Shown here one piece after another: positions 36,812-46,329 of a DNA stretch of 64,000 bases; position 1 is the first letter of the stretch; every line of letters starts with the position of its first letter. A program made the position numbers and the translations under genes. The notes below the pieces were generated by a model. It was not told the origin of the DNA. It did no database searches and saw only the letters and a list, made by a program, of their open reading frames with translations. The stretch comes from Desulfobacteraceae bacterium (GTDB lineage Bacteria > Desulfobacterota > Desulfobacteria > Desulfobacterales > ETH-SRB1): NCBI GenBank assembly GCA_030593145.1, contig JAUVHU010000003.1:1-64000 (forward strand), given 5' to 3'.

Positions 36812-37020
36812 GCAGACAGGCAATTAAATTTGAAAAGGGCTGACTGTTTGAACGCATTAGTAAGCCTTAAGAAAAAACAGCCGGTAATGAGATATTTCCG
36901 GTATGATTTATTAATTTCAACCAACAGAAGCAGTTTTGTCATGTTTTTGTATGCTGTTTTTTATTTAGGCTAACTTGTCGCGTGAGTTTCAGCCCTTTTC
37001 AAATTTAATTGCCTGTCTGC
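36812..37020. repeat. MITE-like element with perfect 31-bp terminal inverted repeats
   Basis: gcagacaggcaattaaatttgaaaagggctg (36812-36842) is the exact inverse complement of cagcccttttcaaatttaattgcctgtctgc (36990-37020). Confidence 0.88.
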
Positions 37021-37391
37021 GGAGAAGATGCATTCACCATGCTATTAGTTGTTATCCTTTTTGCATCAATCCAAAGCCCTTCAAGGTCATAAAAATCACG
37101 AACAGATTCATAAAACACATGTATAATAACATGACCATAATCTAACAAAACCCAGTGCCCTTCCTTTAGCCCCTCTACCATATAAGGTCTTATTCCATGC
37201 TCTTTTTTAAGATCAGTCTGAATGTATTCCGCAATTGCGGTAACCTGTCGATTTGAACTGCCGCTGCAAATGATAAAAAAATCTGCTATTGAGGATAATC
37301 CCCGAACATCAAGTATAACAGGATTGATTGCTTTTTTGCCCAAGACTGCTTGAACATATAAATCAAGAGATGGATCAAGATCATCGGTCAT
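37005..37391 (-). CDS. rsfS: Ribosome silencing factor RsfS
   Basis: VILDVRGLSSIADFFIICSGSSNRQVTAIAEYI...WVLLDYGHVIIHVFYESVRDFYDLEGLW. Confidence 0.94.
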   Translation of the reverse strand: MTDDLDPSLDLYVQAVLGKKAINPVILDVRGLSSIADFFIICSGSSNRQVTAIAEYIQTDLKKEHGIRPYMVEGLKEGHWVLLDYGHVIIHVFYESVRDFYDLEGLWIDAKRITTNSMVNASSPQTGN

Positions 37392-38065
37392 AGATAAAGT
37401 CCTTTTGTTTTAATAAATTCTTCCACTTTTTCAGGAACTAAATATTTAATAGACATACCCTGGTTGATAAGTTCGCGTATTTTTGTTGATGAAATATTTA
37501 TCGGATTAACATCAAAGAAAAAAACCGGTTTTTTTTTGTCATTCACATAACATAATTGTGAATCGGAATATTTATAATTTAATGATATCTTGTTTTGAAG
37601 ATAATTTTCAAGGGATTTTCGCATTATAGATATGTCGTTTTGCTCCGCGGCAGAGCGGGTAATCACAACAAAGGAAGTAAGCATGAAAAGATCCATATAA
37701 GATTTCCAGGTATCTATTTCGAGGAAAGCGTCAAGCCCCAGGATAAAATAGATCCGGCTGTCTTCCGGCAATATGGATTTAAAATAAATAATAGTATCAA
37801 TAGTATATGAAGGCCCTGAACGTTTCAGCTCAACATCGGAAATAATAACCGATTTCATAAAGTCCGGGGTGCTTGAAACAGCAAGACGTATCATCTCAAT
37901 ACGGTCTTTTGCATCAACAACACTGTGTTGCTCTTTGTGTGGAGGAATTGCGGAAGGAATAATATAGCTTTTATCCAAAGCAAACCCTTTTTGCACCTCA
38001 CAAATAGCCTTAAGGTGTCCATTGTGAATCGGATTAAAAGTGCCGCCAAACAGTCCTATACGCAT
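37388..38065 (-). CDS. nadD: Nicotinate-nucleotide adenylyltransferase
   Basis: MRIGLFGGTFNPIHNGHLKAICEV...FILGLDAFLEI...ISSTKIRELI. Confidence 0.94.
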   Translation of the reverse strand: MRIGLFGGTFNPIHNGHLKAICEVQKGFALDKSYIIPSAIPPHKEQHSVVDAKDRIEMIRLAVSSTPDFMKSVIISDVELKRSGPSYTIDTIIYFKSILPEDSRIYFILGLDAFLEIDTWKSYMDLFMLTSFVVITRSAAEQNDISIMRKSLENYLQNKISLNYKYSDSQLCYVNDKKKPVFFFDVNPINISSTKIRELINQGMSIKYLVPEKVEEFIKTKGLYL

Positions 38066-38067
38066 TA

Positions 38068-39324
38068 CTACAGCCTTATCTGCCCATCTCCAAAAACCAC
38101 AAATTTGGTAGTTGTAAGCTCCTCTAATCCCATTGGTCCAAAGGCATGAAGCTTAGAAGTGCTTATGCCAATTTCGGCTCCCAAGCCAAGCTGCCCTCCA
38201 TCATTAAACCGGGTTGAAGCATTAACCAGCACAACCGAAGAATCGACTTCGCGTATAAAACGCCTGGCCCTTTTATAGTCTGATGTAACAATGACTTCAG
38301 TATGGCTGGAACCGTACTTTGCCATGTGTGCGATGGCCTGATCCATATCCTCCACTACCTTTACAGCAATAACGAGATCCAGATATTCGGCCGGCCAGTC
38401 CTCTTCCGCCGCCTTTATTGCTTTTGGCAGGATACGGCATGTTTCAGGGCAACCCCTGATTTCAACTCCCGCTTTGACAAACCGTTTTTCCATGGTAGGC
38501 AAAAACTCCTGGGCCACTGCTTTGTGAACAAGCATTGTCTCCATGGCATTGCATACGCCTGGACGCTGAACCTTTGCATTAAAACAGATCTCTTCAGCCA
38601 TAAACATATCTGCGCTATCATCAACATATACATGGCATACGCCTTTATAATGTTTTAATACAGGTATCTTTGAATTTTCCACAACAAAACGGATTAAACC
38701 CTCGCCGCCCCGGGGAATAATAAGATCAATAAATTCCTCCTGCTCTAAAAGTGCGTTGACAGCCGCCCTGTCCCTAACCGGTATAACATTGACCACTGCC
38801 TCCGGAAGACCGCTTTCAACAAGAGCATGGCCTATAATTCCAGCTAATGCCTGATTAGAATGGAGCGACTCAGAACCACCACGAAGTATAACCGCATTTC
38901 CTGCTTTCAGGCAAAGGCCGGCGGCATCTACGGTAACGTTTGGCCTTGATTCATAAATTATGCCGATAACACCAAGAGGTATGCGCATACGCGCCACCTG
39001 CAAGCCGTTGGGCCTTATCCATGTTTTGCTCATAGAGCCGACAGGGTCGTCAAGCTGCGCCACTTCCCTCAGACCATCAGCCATAGATTTTATAGTCGAA
39101 TCAGATACAGTGAGCCGGTCAATCATTGCATTTGAAAGCCCCATCTCCTTTGCGCGTAAAAGATCCTTATTGTTTTCTTCTTTTATATATGAAGCTTCTT
39201 TTTCAATTTTACCGGCAAGCCCGATAAGAACTCCGTTTTTTATAACTGACGGGCATTTTGCTATCTCTATTGAAGCGGCTCGTGCGGCTTTTGCCATCTC
39301 CAGAATCGTTGATTCAACAGACAT
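38068..39324 (-). CDS. proA: Glutamate-5-semialdehyde dehydrogenase
   Basis: [37 protein letters not shown]...[14 protein letters not shown]...[24 protein letters not shown]. Confidence 0.95.
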   Translation of the reverse strand: MSVESTILEMAKAARAASIEIAKCPSVIKNGVLIGLAGKIEKEASYIKEENNKDLLRAKEMGLSNAMIDRLTVSDSTIKSMADGLREVAQLDDPVGSMSKTWIRPNGLQVARMRIPLGVIGIIYESRPNVTVDAAGLCLKAGNAVILRGGSESLHSNQALAGIIGHALVESGLPEAVVNVIPVRDRAAVNALLEQEEFIDLIIPRGGEGLIRFVVENSKIPVLKHYKGVCHVYVDDSADMFMAEEICFNAKVQRPGVCNAMETMLVHKAVAQEFLPTMEKRFVKAGVEIRGCPETCRILPKAIKAAEEDWPAEYLDLVIAVKVVEDMDQAIAHMAKYGSSHTEVIVTSDYKRARRFIREVDSSVVLVNASTRFNDGGQLGLGAEIGISTSKLHAFGPMGLEELTTTKFVVFGDGQIRL

Positions 39325-39476
39325 TTTTCCCCCTTGAAATGTTTATTATGTTTTCTTCACCACGAAGAACACGAAGAAATTATAAAACCATTAATTTTAA
39401 GCTTCGTGTACTTCATGGTTTAATTTTATAATCCTGGTATTAATTTAACCTTTTGAAACAAATCGATCTCAAACAA

Positions 39477-39675
39477 GCTTCAGGTATAATTAAATTTTAT
39501 ACTGGAAACTGTCTGAATAGATTATGGATCGTTATGAAAGAACCATAATCTATTTGATTTAAAGATAAAACATTCCATTAAAACAAAAACCTTTATTATT
39601 AGCCCATACAGGTTCTTTCATTACGAGCCGTTATCTACGAGTTTTTTCAGTATAAAATTTAATTATACCTGAAGC
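39477..39675. repeat. MITE-like palindromic element with 28-bp terminal inverted repeats
   Basis: gcttcaggtataattaaattttatactg (39477-39504) is the exact inverse complement of cagtataaaatttaattatacctgaagc (39648-39675); nested hairpins inside. Confidence 0.9.
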
Positions 39676-39712
39676 GGCGCTTGCCAAAAACCGAACTTTT
39701 CATTCAGGCATT

Positions 39713-39872
39713 ATACCTCGAAAGGCCACAAATTGCGGTTTTTCGCTGGCCATGAACACCAATAGCTGCGTTGCTCAGGCTTGCTAATAGCTTGCTATTC
39801 CGCACCTTCGCGCCTTGCTCTTGATGCTCATTGCTCACCGAAAAAAACGCAATTTGCAACCTTCCGAGGTAT
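39713..39872. repeat. Second palindromic element with about 33-bp imperfect terminal inverted repeats
   Basis: atacctcgaaaggccacaaattgcggtttttcg versus inverse of cgaaaaaaacgcaatttgcaaccttccgaggtat. Confidence 0.8.
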
Positions 39873-39900
39873 AGTTAAGTTGTTTGAAAGTCGAATTCAT

Positions 39901-41037
39901 TCAATCATAATACGTAATAGCCAAGTTGTCTCTATGTATAACTTCATCATAAGACTTATATCCAAGGCGCTTCTCAATCCTGCTTGACCTGAGCCCCATG
40001 ATCTTACGTATATCGGCCGCACTGTAGTTAACAAGGCCGGTTCCCAATGTTTTATTATCATCCGTTTTAAATTCTACAGGCGCTCCGATACTGAATTCAC
40101 CTTTTACACCAATAATACCGCCTGGAAGAAGACTTTTGCCTTTTTTAAGTATTGCGGCAGCTGCGCCGCTATCAATTTTAATAACACCCCTGGGTTTTAA
40201 ACTATAAGCGATCCAGCATTTACGTCCTGCAAGCTTTTTCTTTTTCGGAACAAAAAAGGTTCCATACTCTTTGCCGGAAAAAATCTTTTTCAAAATATCA
40301 GGTTTTGCGCCACCGGCAATTACCATGGGTATTCCTGCCGCAGTAACCTTTTTGGCGGCATTTACCTTTGTAGTCATTCCCCCGGTTCCGAGGGCGCCTG
40401 GAATATCGCCCGCGAGTTTTTCAATGCTCTTTTTTATTATTGATACAACCGAAATCAGCTCTGCGTCCGGATTGCCGCGAGGATCTTTATTATAAAGCCC
40501 GTCAATATCGGTAAGATTGATTAGAATGTCAGCATCCATCAGCATTGTAATCATGGCGGCAAGATTGTCATTATCTCCAAATCTAATCTCTTCCACCGCT
40601 ACCGTATCGTTTTCGTTAATAATCGGAACAATCTGCCACGCCAACAATGTACATAGAGTATTTCGAGCATTTAAGTATCTTTTTCTGTTGCTGAGATCTT
40701 CGCTGGTCAGAAGAATCTGAGCCACCTTTTTCCCACATCCGGCAAATGCTTTTTCATACTCCATGATAAGTCCAGCCTGACCAACAGCAGCAATTGCCTG
40801 CCTTTTAGGAATTTCATCCGGCCTCCTGGAAAGACCGACTTTCTTTATCCCTGATGCCATCGCTCCTGATGAAACAAGGATAACCTCCATTCCCCCATCA
40901 ATAAGAAAACAAATCTGCCTGCTGATCGACCTGATAATTTTTAGATTCAAGCCGTTATCTTCGGTGAGGACTCCGCTGCCAATTTTGACAACAATGCGCC
41001 TTGCGCAATCAAAACATGATTTTCTGTTTTTATTCAT
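39901..41037 (-). CDS. proB: Glutamate 5-kinase with PUA domain
   Basis: VVKIGSGVLTEDNG...GTGGMTTKVNAAKKVTAAGIPMVIAGG...C-terminal PUA-like RGVIKIDSGAAAAIL. Confidence 0.94.
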   Translation of the reverse strand: MNKNRKSCFDCARRIVVKIGSGVLTEDNGLNLKIIRSISRQICFLIDGGMEVILVSSGAMASGIKKVGLSRRPDEIPKRQAIAAVGQAGLIMEYEKAFAGCGKKVAQILLTSEDLSNRKRYLNARNTLCTLLAWQIVPIINENDTVAVEEIRFGDNDNLAAMITMLMDADILINLTDIDGLYNKDPRGNPDAELISVVSIIKKSIEKLAGDIPGALGTGGMTTKVNAAKKVTAAGIPMVIAGGAKPDILKKIFSGKEYGTFFVPKKKKLAGRKCWIAYSLKPRGVIKIDSGAAAAILKKGKSLLPGGIIGVKGEFSIGAPVEFKTDDNKTLGTGLVNYSAADIRKIMGLRSSRIEKRLGYKSYDEVIHRDNLAITYYD

Positions 41038-42031
41038 AGGTTTTATCTAATATCTCAAGTACCCGTAATACTAAATGGTTAACCCCTTTTCCAGTAATAG
41101 CAGAAATCAATTCGATCTTCTTTCCTTTTGCAGCAGACTGGAACACATCTGCCGCTTCTTGGGCGCCTGGAATATCAAGCTTATTTAGTACAACAATCTG
41201 AGTTTTTTTTGCAAGATTCTCGCTGTATCGTGCAAGTTCCATGTTTATAGTATTATAAACATCAAGGGGGTGGTTGGTGTCAATAGATGATATATCAATA
41301 AGATGAATGAGGATTCGGGTTCGTTCTGTGTGTTTTAAAAATCTTATACCCAGACCGGCCCCTTTATGCGCTCCGGATATCAAGCCTGGTATATCAGCGA
41401 CAACAAAGGGCTCTCCCTTGTCTGTTTGAACTACGCCGAGGTTGGGTGTAAGAGTTGTAAAGGGGTAACCGGCTATCTTAGGACGGGCTGAAGAAATTAC
41501 GCTGATAAGAGTGGATTTCCCTGCGTTGGGAAGGCCGATAATACCTACATCCGCGAGAAGTTTAAGTTCTATTTTTAGATTCAGTGTTTCGCCAGGTTCA
41601 CCCGGCTGGGCAAACCGTGGGGTACGGTTTTTTGACGATTTAAAGCGTGTATTTCCCTGGCCGCCTCTGCCGCCTTTTGCTATTATAAAAGTTTCACCAG
41701 GTTTAACAAAATCTTTTATCAGATTACCGGTTTCGGCATTAAAAACCAGGGTACCAATGGGAATTTCTATTCTAAGTTCTTCACCGTTCTTACCAGCTTT
41801 TTTTTTGCCCTGTCCGCCAGTGCCATTTTTAGCTTTCAGAATATTCTTGTATCGAAACTGATACAGGGTACGTCTTCGTGATGCCGCAACAAAAACAACA
41901 TCACCGCCTTTGCCCCCGTCTCCTCCATCCGGGCCTCCGCGGGGTATAAATTTTTCACGCCTGAAACTTACACATCCGCGACCTCCGTCCCCGGACTGAA
42001 CAGTGATAATTGCTTCGTCAATGAATTTCAC
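41030..42031 (-). CDS. obgE: GTPase ObgE/CgtA
   Basis: MKFIDEAIITVQSGDGGRGCVSFRREKFIPRGGPDGGDGGKGG...VGIIGLPNAGKSTLIS. Confidence 0.96.
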   Translation of the reverse strand: MKFIDEAIITVQSGDGGRGCVSFRREKFIPRGGPDGGDGGKGGDVVFVAASRRRTLYQFRYKNILKAKNGTGGQGKKKAGKNGEELRIEIPIGTLVFNAETGNLIKDFVKPGETFIIAKGGRGGQGNTRFKSSKNRTPRFAQPGEPGETLNLKIELKLLADVGIIGLPNAGKSTLISVISSARPKIAGYPFTTLTPNLGVVQTDKGEPFVVADIPGLISGAHKGAGLGIRFLKHTERTRILIHLIDISSIDTNHPLDVYNTINMELARYSENLAKKTQIVVLNKLDIPGAQEAADVFQSAAKGKKIELISAITGKGVNHLVLRVLEILDKTYE

Positions 42032-42282
42032 TATGCATAAACACTTACTTTCTTGCGCGAACGGCCCATTCGTTCATAAGCAACAATTCCGTCAACAGTG
42101 GCAAACAATGTATAATCTCGACCCATTCCAACATTATCTCCTGGATGAATCTTTGTCCCAAGCTGGCGAACCAGTATATTTCCGGCTCTTACCTTTTCTC
42201 CGCCATATCGTTTAACACCACGCCTTTGCCCGTTGCTATCGCGACCATTTTTTGAGCTGCCGCCAGCTTTTTTATGTGCCAT
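42031..42282 (-). CDS. rpmA: 50S ribosomal protein L27
   Basis: [48 protein letters not shown]. Confidence 0.97.
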   Translation of the reverse strand: MAHKKAGGSSKNGRDSNGQRRGVKRYGGEKVRAGNILVRQLGTKIHPGDNVGMGRDYTLFATVDGIVAYERMGRSRKKVSVYA

Positions 42283-42382
42283 TATTCCACTTCCTTGTAA
42301 TAAAATACATTTAAAAAATTATACCCGATAAACTCGTAAAAAATCATGAAGTTAACTATAGATGGAACTTTTTACGACGCCA

Positions 42383-42694
42383 TCAGATTTCAATACTGTC
42401 AATTTTAACTCCGGTAAACTGCTGGCGATGCCCCTGTTTCCGGCGGTATCCCTTCCGCTTTTTGTACTTGAAGACAATGATTTTTTTAGCTTTACCCTGC
42501 TCAACGATATGGCCTCGAACAACAATATTATCCAAAACAGGCGTGCCGATACTTACATTTTCACCATCTGAAAACATAAGAACCCTGTCAAAAGAAACAG
42601 AAGCTCCAAGCTCTCCTGAGATTTTTTCTACTCTTAAAATCTCCCCTTCCTGGATTTTATATTGTTTTCCGCCAGAAGCAATTATTGCGTACAT
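42383..42694 (-). CDS. rplU: 50S ribosomal protein L21
   Basis: MYAIIASGGKQYKIQEGEILRVEKI...KKIIVFKYKKRKGYRRKQGHRQQFT. Confidence 0.97.
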   Translation of the reverse strand: MYAIIASGGKQYKIQEGEILRVEKISGELGASVSFDRVLMFSDGENVSIGTPVLDNIVVRGHIVEQGKAKKIIVFKYKKRKGYRRKQGHRQQFTGVKIDSIEI

Positions 42695-42921
42695 ATTATT
42701 TAACTCTCCGTTTTTTATACAAATTTGACCTTTTTGAAGGCCTCAAGACAATTATTAAATCTACTATTCTAAAAGAGATTTATGTTAATATATATTTGTT
42801 ATTTGTCAAGCTAAATTTGTATATCCATTTTAATTTGACATAAAAGCACAAATCATATTTTATTGTGATGGTAACATAATCACTCAACCACTCGACCAAA
42901 CAAAGGAAAAAGGAGCTCTAA

Positions 42922-43731
42922 TTGAATACCTTTTCAAACCATCAGATAATATTTACAGATGATAAAACCAGTATATCTTTACGCCACAAACTTGTTGGCG
43001 AAAAACCTCTGTCAATATACGTTCAAGAAAAACTGTATTCAATTACAATGCGCACCCCAGGTGATGAATTGCCACATGTAGCCGGTTTCTGTCTTGGTGA
43101 AGGAATCATTGAAAAACCTGATGATTTTACTTCACTGTCATTTTGTAATGGAAGCAATACCAATGGGGTAATCATTACCCTGACCGAATCAAGAATAAAT
43201 AAAATATCTCATCTCCTTGACAAACAAAAAGATAACTATAAATCGGACGGCTGCCTTTCCCGCAGTGATATGGTAAACAATCTTTATCAAAGCATTCAGC
43301 CTCTTAAGGCTAAAGCCGGAATAGACATTAAAAAGGCGATTGATTGTCTTAAAAGACTTTCAGACCATCAACCATTACGCCATCATACACATGCATCTCA
43401 TGCCGCAGCACTGTATAGTTCGAATTACAGCTTATTGTCTGTAGCTGAAGATGTTGGCCGGCATAATGCGCTTGATAAAACAATAGGGAAATTATTTCTT
43501 GATCACACTCTTAACAAAGCTTCCTTTTTAATACTTTCTTCCCGTATCAGTTATGAACTTGTCCAGAAAGCTGCAAGAGCTCATATTCCGGTCATTCTTG
43601 CAATATCACGCCCTACATCCCTGGCAGTTGAACTTGCATCGCAACTGAATATGACACTGGCATGTCTTGCGAAAAATTCAGGATTATACATTTTCTGCGG
43701 CGCAGAACGAGTAAAAAATCGCTCAATTTAG
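42922..43731 (+). CDS. fdhD: Formate dehydrogenase accessory sulfurtransferase FdhD
   Basis: MRTPGDELPHVAGFCLGEGII...HTHASHAAALYSSNYSLLSVAEDVGRHNALDKTIGKL...SSRISYELVQKAARAHIPVILAIS. ATG not obvious at 42922 (TTG used by the ORF track). Confidence 0.88.
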   Translation: MNTFSNHQIIFTDDKTSISLRHKLVGEKPLSIYVQEKLYSITMRTPGDELPHVAGFCLGEGIIEKPDDFTSLSFCNGSNTNGVIITLTESRINKISHLLDKQKDNYKSDGCLSRSDMVNNLYQSIQPLKAKAGIDIKKAIDCLKRLSDHQPLRHHTHASHAAALYSSNYSLLSVAEDVGRHNALDKTIGKLFLDHTLNKASFLILSSRISYELVQKAARAHIPVILAISRPTSLAVELASQLNMTLACLAKNSGLYIFCGAERVKNRSI

Positions 43732-43745
43732 GTTAAAATAAAAGA

Positions 43746-43884
43746 GTAACTATCAGCCACAGATCTACGCTGATTATCACTTAAATCAGTTTAACCTTGA
43801 ACTTTGAACCTCTGAACCGTGAACAGTTACTTGTATCTAAACCTATCTGCGTTCATTTGTGTAAATCTGTGGCTGAATAGTTAC
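43746..43884. repeat. TIR-bounded repeat element (GTAACTAT-CAGCCACAGAT ends) containing heptad array
   Basis: gtaactatcagccacagat and atctgtggctgaatagttac are inverse complements apart from one extra base; internal AACCTTG AACTTTG AACCTCTG AACCGTG. Confidence 0.75.
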
Positions 43885-43890
43885 AAATAA

Positions 43891-43924
43891 AAAAGGGTTC
43901 AGACTGTCACAGCCTGAACCCTTT
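43891..43924 (-). terminator. Rho-independent terminator-like hairpin downstream of dsrP
   Basis: Reverse strand AAAGGGTTCAGGCTGTGACAGTCTGAACCCTTTTTTATT: 10-11 bp stem followed by a T-run. Confidence 0.8.
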
Positions 43925-43951
43925 AAATTTTTATAAACTGTTATATGTTGT

Positions 43952-45112
43952 TTACACGCCGGAAACTTCTTCCTTAACAGTAACGGCAATCTTGAAAAGT
44001 ATAGTTAATACAAGAAATCCTGTTGCCCAGACTCCAAGAGTAATTATTATTTCAGGAAGCGTAGGCGCATATTCGACTACATGATGAAGCGGATTCGGCA
44101 CAAACCCGCCTGAGATCATTCCCATGCCTTTATCAATCCATGTTCCAATAAACAGTATTACGCATGTAAAAGCCAGAACCTTTTCGTTTTTACGGGTAAC
44201 AGGATTAACAAGAAGAATAATTGATGTCACCATAAATAACATTGATGTCCACATCCATGGAACCAATGCGTTATGTCCGTGAAGTCCGAAAAAGAGGTAT
44301 TTAATGTGATCCATATGACTCGGTATCCTGCTGTAAAATACTACAAAAACTTCACAGAGGAAGAAGAATACATTAATTATTATCGCATATGTAACAATTT
44401 TTGCCAGGGATTGAATCTGTTCCCTGCCTGGATCAAAATTTGTCACCCTCCTGATGATAAGGCACAAAAGAATTAATAATGCCGGACCCGCAGCAAAGGC
44501 TGAAGCAAGAAATCTTGGAGCAAGAATAGCAGTTAACCAGAATCCCCTTCCTGGCAAACCACAGTATAAAAATGCCGTTACAGTATGGATTGCAGGCGCC
44601 CATATAATCGAAAAGATTGCCAGTACCTTTATCCAGCCCGGATAACCTATATTATTTCGTTCCGCCTCAATCACATTCCAGCCCACAACGACATTCAGCA
44701 AAAGATACACGTTTAAAACTATCATATCCCAGAAAAGAACGGAACCGGGCGTTGGATACAATATAACATTAAGAGCGCGCATCGGCTGCCCAAGATCCAC
44801 GATAATAAATAACAGACACATTACTACAGCCGCTATAGCCAGAAACTCACCCAGAATGGTAATTCTGCCGAAAGCTTTATAGTCATGAAGGTAATATGGA
44901 AGAACCACCATAACACCTCCTGCCGCAACACCAACAAGGAATGTAAATTGGGCAATATAAAAACCCCATGAAACATCCCTGCTCATACCTGTAATTCCAA
45001 GGCCAAAGTCGAGCTGCCACAGATAGACAATAAAAGCAATGCCGATAATTGTCAGCAAGGACAAAATCCAACCCCAGTATGTCTTACCGCCTTTAATAGC
45101 TAATTCAAGCAT
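43952..45112 (-). CDS. dsrP: DsrMKJOP complex subunit DsrP (NrfD-like membrane protein)
   Basis: 386 aa polytopic NrfD-like protein, in order after DsrO. Confidence 0.92.
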   Translation of the reverse strand: MLELAIKGGKTYWGWILSLLTIIGIAFIVYLWQLDFGLGITGMSRDVSWGFYIAQFTFLVGVAAGGVMVVLPYYLHDYKAFGRITILGEFLAIAAVVMCLLFIIVDLGQPMRALNVILYPTPGSVLFWDMIVLNVYLLLNVVVGWNVIEAERNNIGYPGWIKVLAIFSIIWAPAIHTVTAFLYCGLPGRGFWLTAILAPRFLASAFAAGPALLILLCLIIRRVTNFDPGREQIQSLAKIVTYAIIINVFFFLCEVFVVFYSRIPSHMDHIKYLFFGLHGHNALVPWMWTSMLFMVTSIILLVNPVTRKNEKVLAFTCVILFIGTWIDKGMGMISGGFVPNPLHHVVEYAPTLPEIIITLGVWATGFLVLTILFKIAVTVKEEVSGV

Positions 45113-45119
45113 AATAACC

Positions 45120-45896
45120 TCATACTATGTAGTAGATGGCCGGCCCAGCGCCAAGGTACGGTTTGCGACGAATTGTATAATTATTTTTCAATAAGTCTCT
45201 TACGTTAGAATCAGGATCGTGAAGATCCCCAACAACGATTGCTCCGTTTGATGCTTCCACGCAGGCAGGCATTTTTCCAACTGCCAGCCTTTCAGCACAG
45301 AAATTGCACTTTTCTACAACCCCTTTCATCCTTGTTGGAAATTCTTTGTTCTCCTCCTCGACAAATGGACGTGGATCTCTAAAATTGAAACTTCTCGATC
45401 CATAGGGGCATGCAGCCATGCAGAACCTGCACCCTATGCAGCGATGAAAGTCCATTAGAACAATTCCGTCCTCCCGCTTAAAAGTTGCCCTGGTCGGACA
45501 TGCTCTTACACACGCGGGTTTTTCGCAATGATTGCAAAGCACCAGAAACGGCAAATGTTTTACCCTGTCATCAAGAAACTCATGTTCCTGGTATGTAAAA
45601 ACATGTTTAAAGTCGTCAATCCAAATCCAGTCGATCTTATGTCTTTTCTCTTTAAGTTTTGGGACATTGTGGATTTTGTGACAGGCTGCAACAATCGGTT
45701 CGAAATCCTCTTCCGACTCAAACTTTCTGGTGTCTATGACCATGGCCCATCTTTTTGCTGTCAGCGCCTCCTGATTTGGGAATATTTCAGGTCCGTGTTC
45801 ATCAGACGAAGCAAATGCGTTTAGAACAGGTTTTGCTCCTAAACCAAGGGCTGAAATACCAGCTAATTTCAAGAAGCTTCTTCTGCTGTTTTTCAT
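45120..45896 (-). CDS. dsrO: DsrMKJOP complex subunit DsrO (periplasmic ferredoxin-like, TAT signal)
   Basis: NSRRSFLKLAG TAT motif; CNHCEKPACVRACPTRATF, CIGCRFCMAACPYG; start at MKNSRRSFLK (45896). Confidence 0.92.
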   Translation of the reverse strand: MKNSRRSFLKLAGISALGLGAKPVLNAFASSDEHGPEIFPNQEALTAKRWAMVIDTRKFESEEDFEPIVAACHKIHNVPKLKEKRHKIDWIWIDDFKHVFTYQEHEFLDDRVKHLPFLVLCNHCEKPACVRACPTRATFKREDGIVLMDFHRCIGCRFCMAACPYGSRSFNFRDPRPFVEEENKEFPTRMKGVVEKCNFCAERLAVGKMPACVEASNGAIVVGDLHDPDSNVRDLLKNNYTIRRKPYLGAGPAIYYIV

Positions 45897-46294
45897 CACT
45901 TCTTCTCCTTCGGTGGCTCTATGTGGCAATCCCAGCAATAAGGTCTTACCGATGCATAATCGTGGCATTTATCACAAAAATCAGCCTTGTTAGAATGGCA
46001 TCCCATACATGAATCATCTCCAGTGGAAAGACTCATATTAAACTTCTTGCCTTTTTCATTTATATAAACTCTGTCGGCTTCTCTAACAACAGAATCTCTC
46101 CAGATATCGAGTATCTGCATGTGCTCAACCTTCATATACTCTTTCGGCTCAACACATTCTTTTGCAGCCTTTGCCTTGTCTGTCAGTTTTGGCTCAGGCA
46201 CAGGAGATGCTTTTCCCATGTTATACCAAAAAGGAAATGTAATAATCACAATAAAGATGATTAAACCGGTGATTATCTTGTTTTTATCGTTCAT
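45896..46294 (-). CDS. dsrJ: DsrMKJOP complex subunit DsrJ (triheme cytochrome c)
   Basis: Three CxxCH motifs: CMGCH, CDKCH, CWDCH; TGATG overlap with dsrO. Confidence 0.93.
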   Translation of the reverse strand: MNDKNKIITGLIIFIVIITFPFWYNMGKASPVPEPKLTDKAKAAKECVEPKEYMKVEHMQILDIWRDSVVREADRVYINEKGKKFNMSLSTGDDSCMGCHSNKADFCDKCHDYASVRPYCWDCHIEPPKEKK

Positions 46295-46329
46295 CAGTAT
46301 TACCCTCCATTACTGAAAGCGGTACCGTA

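Noticed and set aside
43952-45112. Generic polysulfide reductase NrfD annotation
   Set aside because: Gene order with DsrO, DsrJ, DsrK and DsrM supports DsrP specifically.
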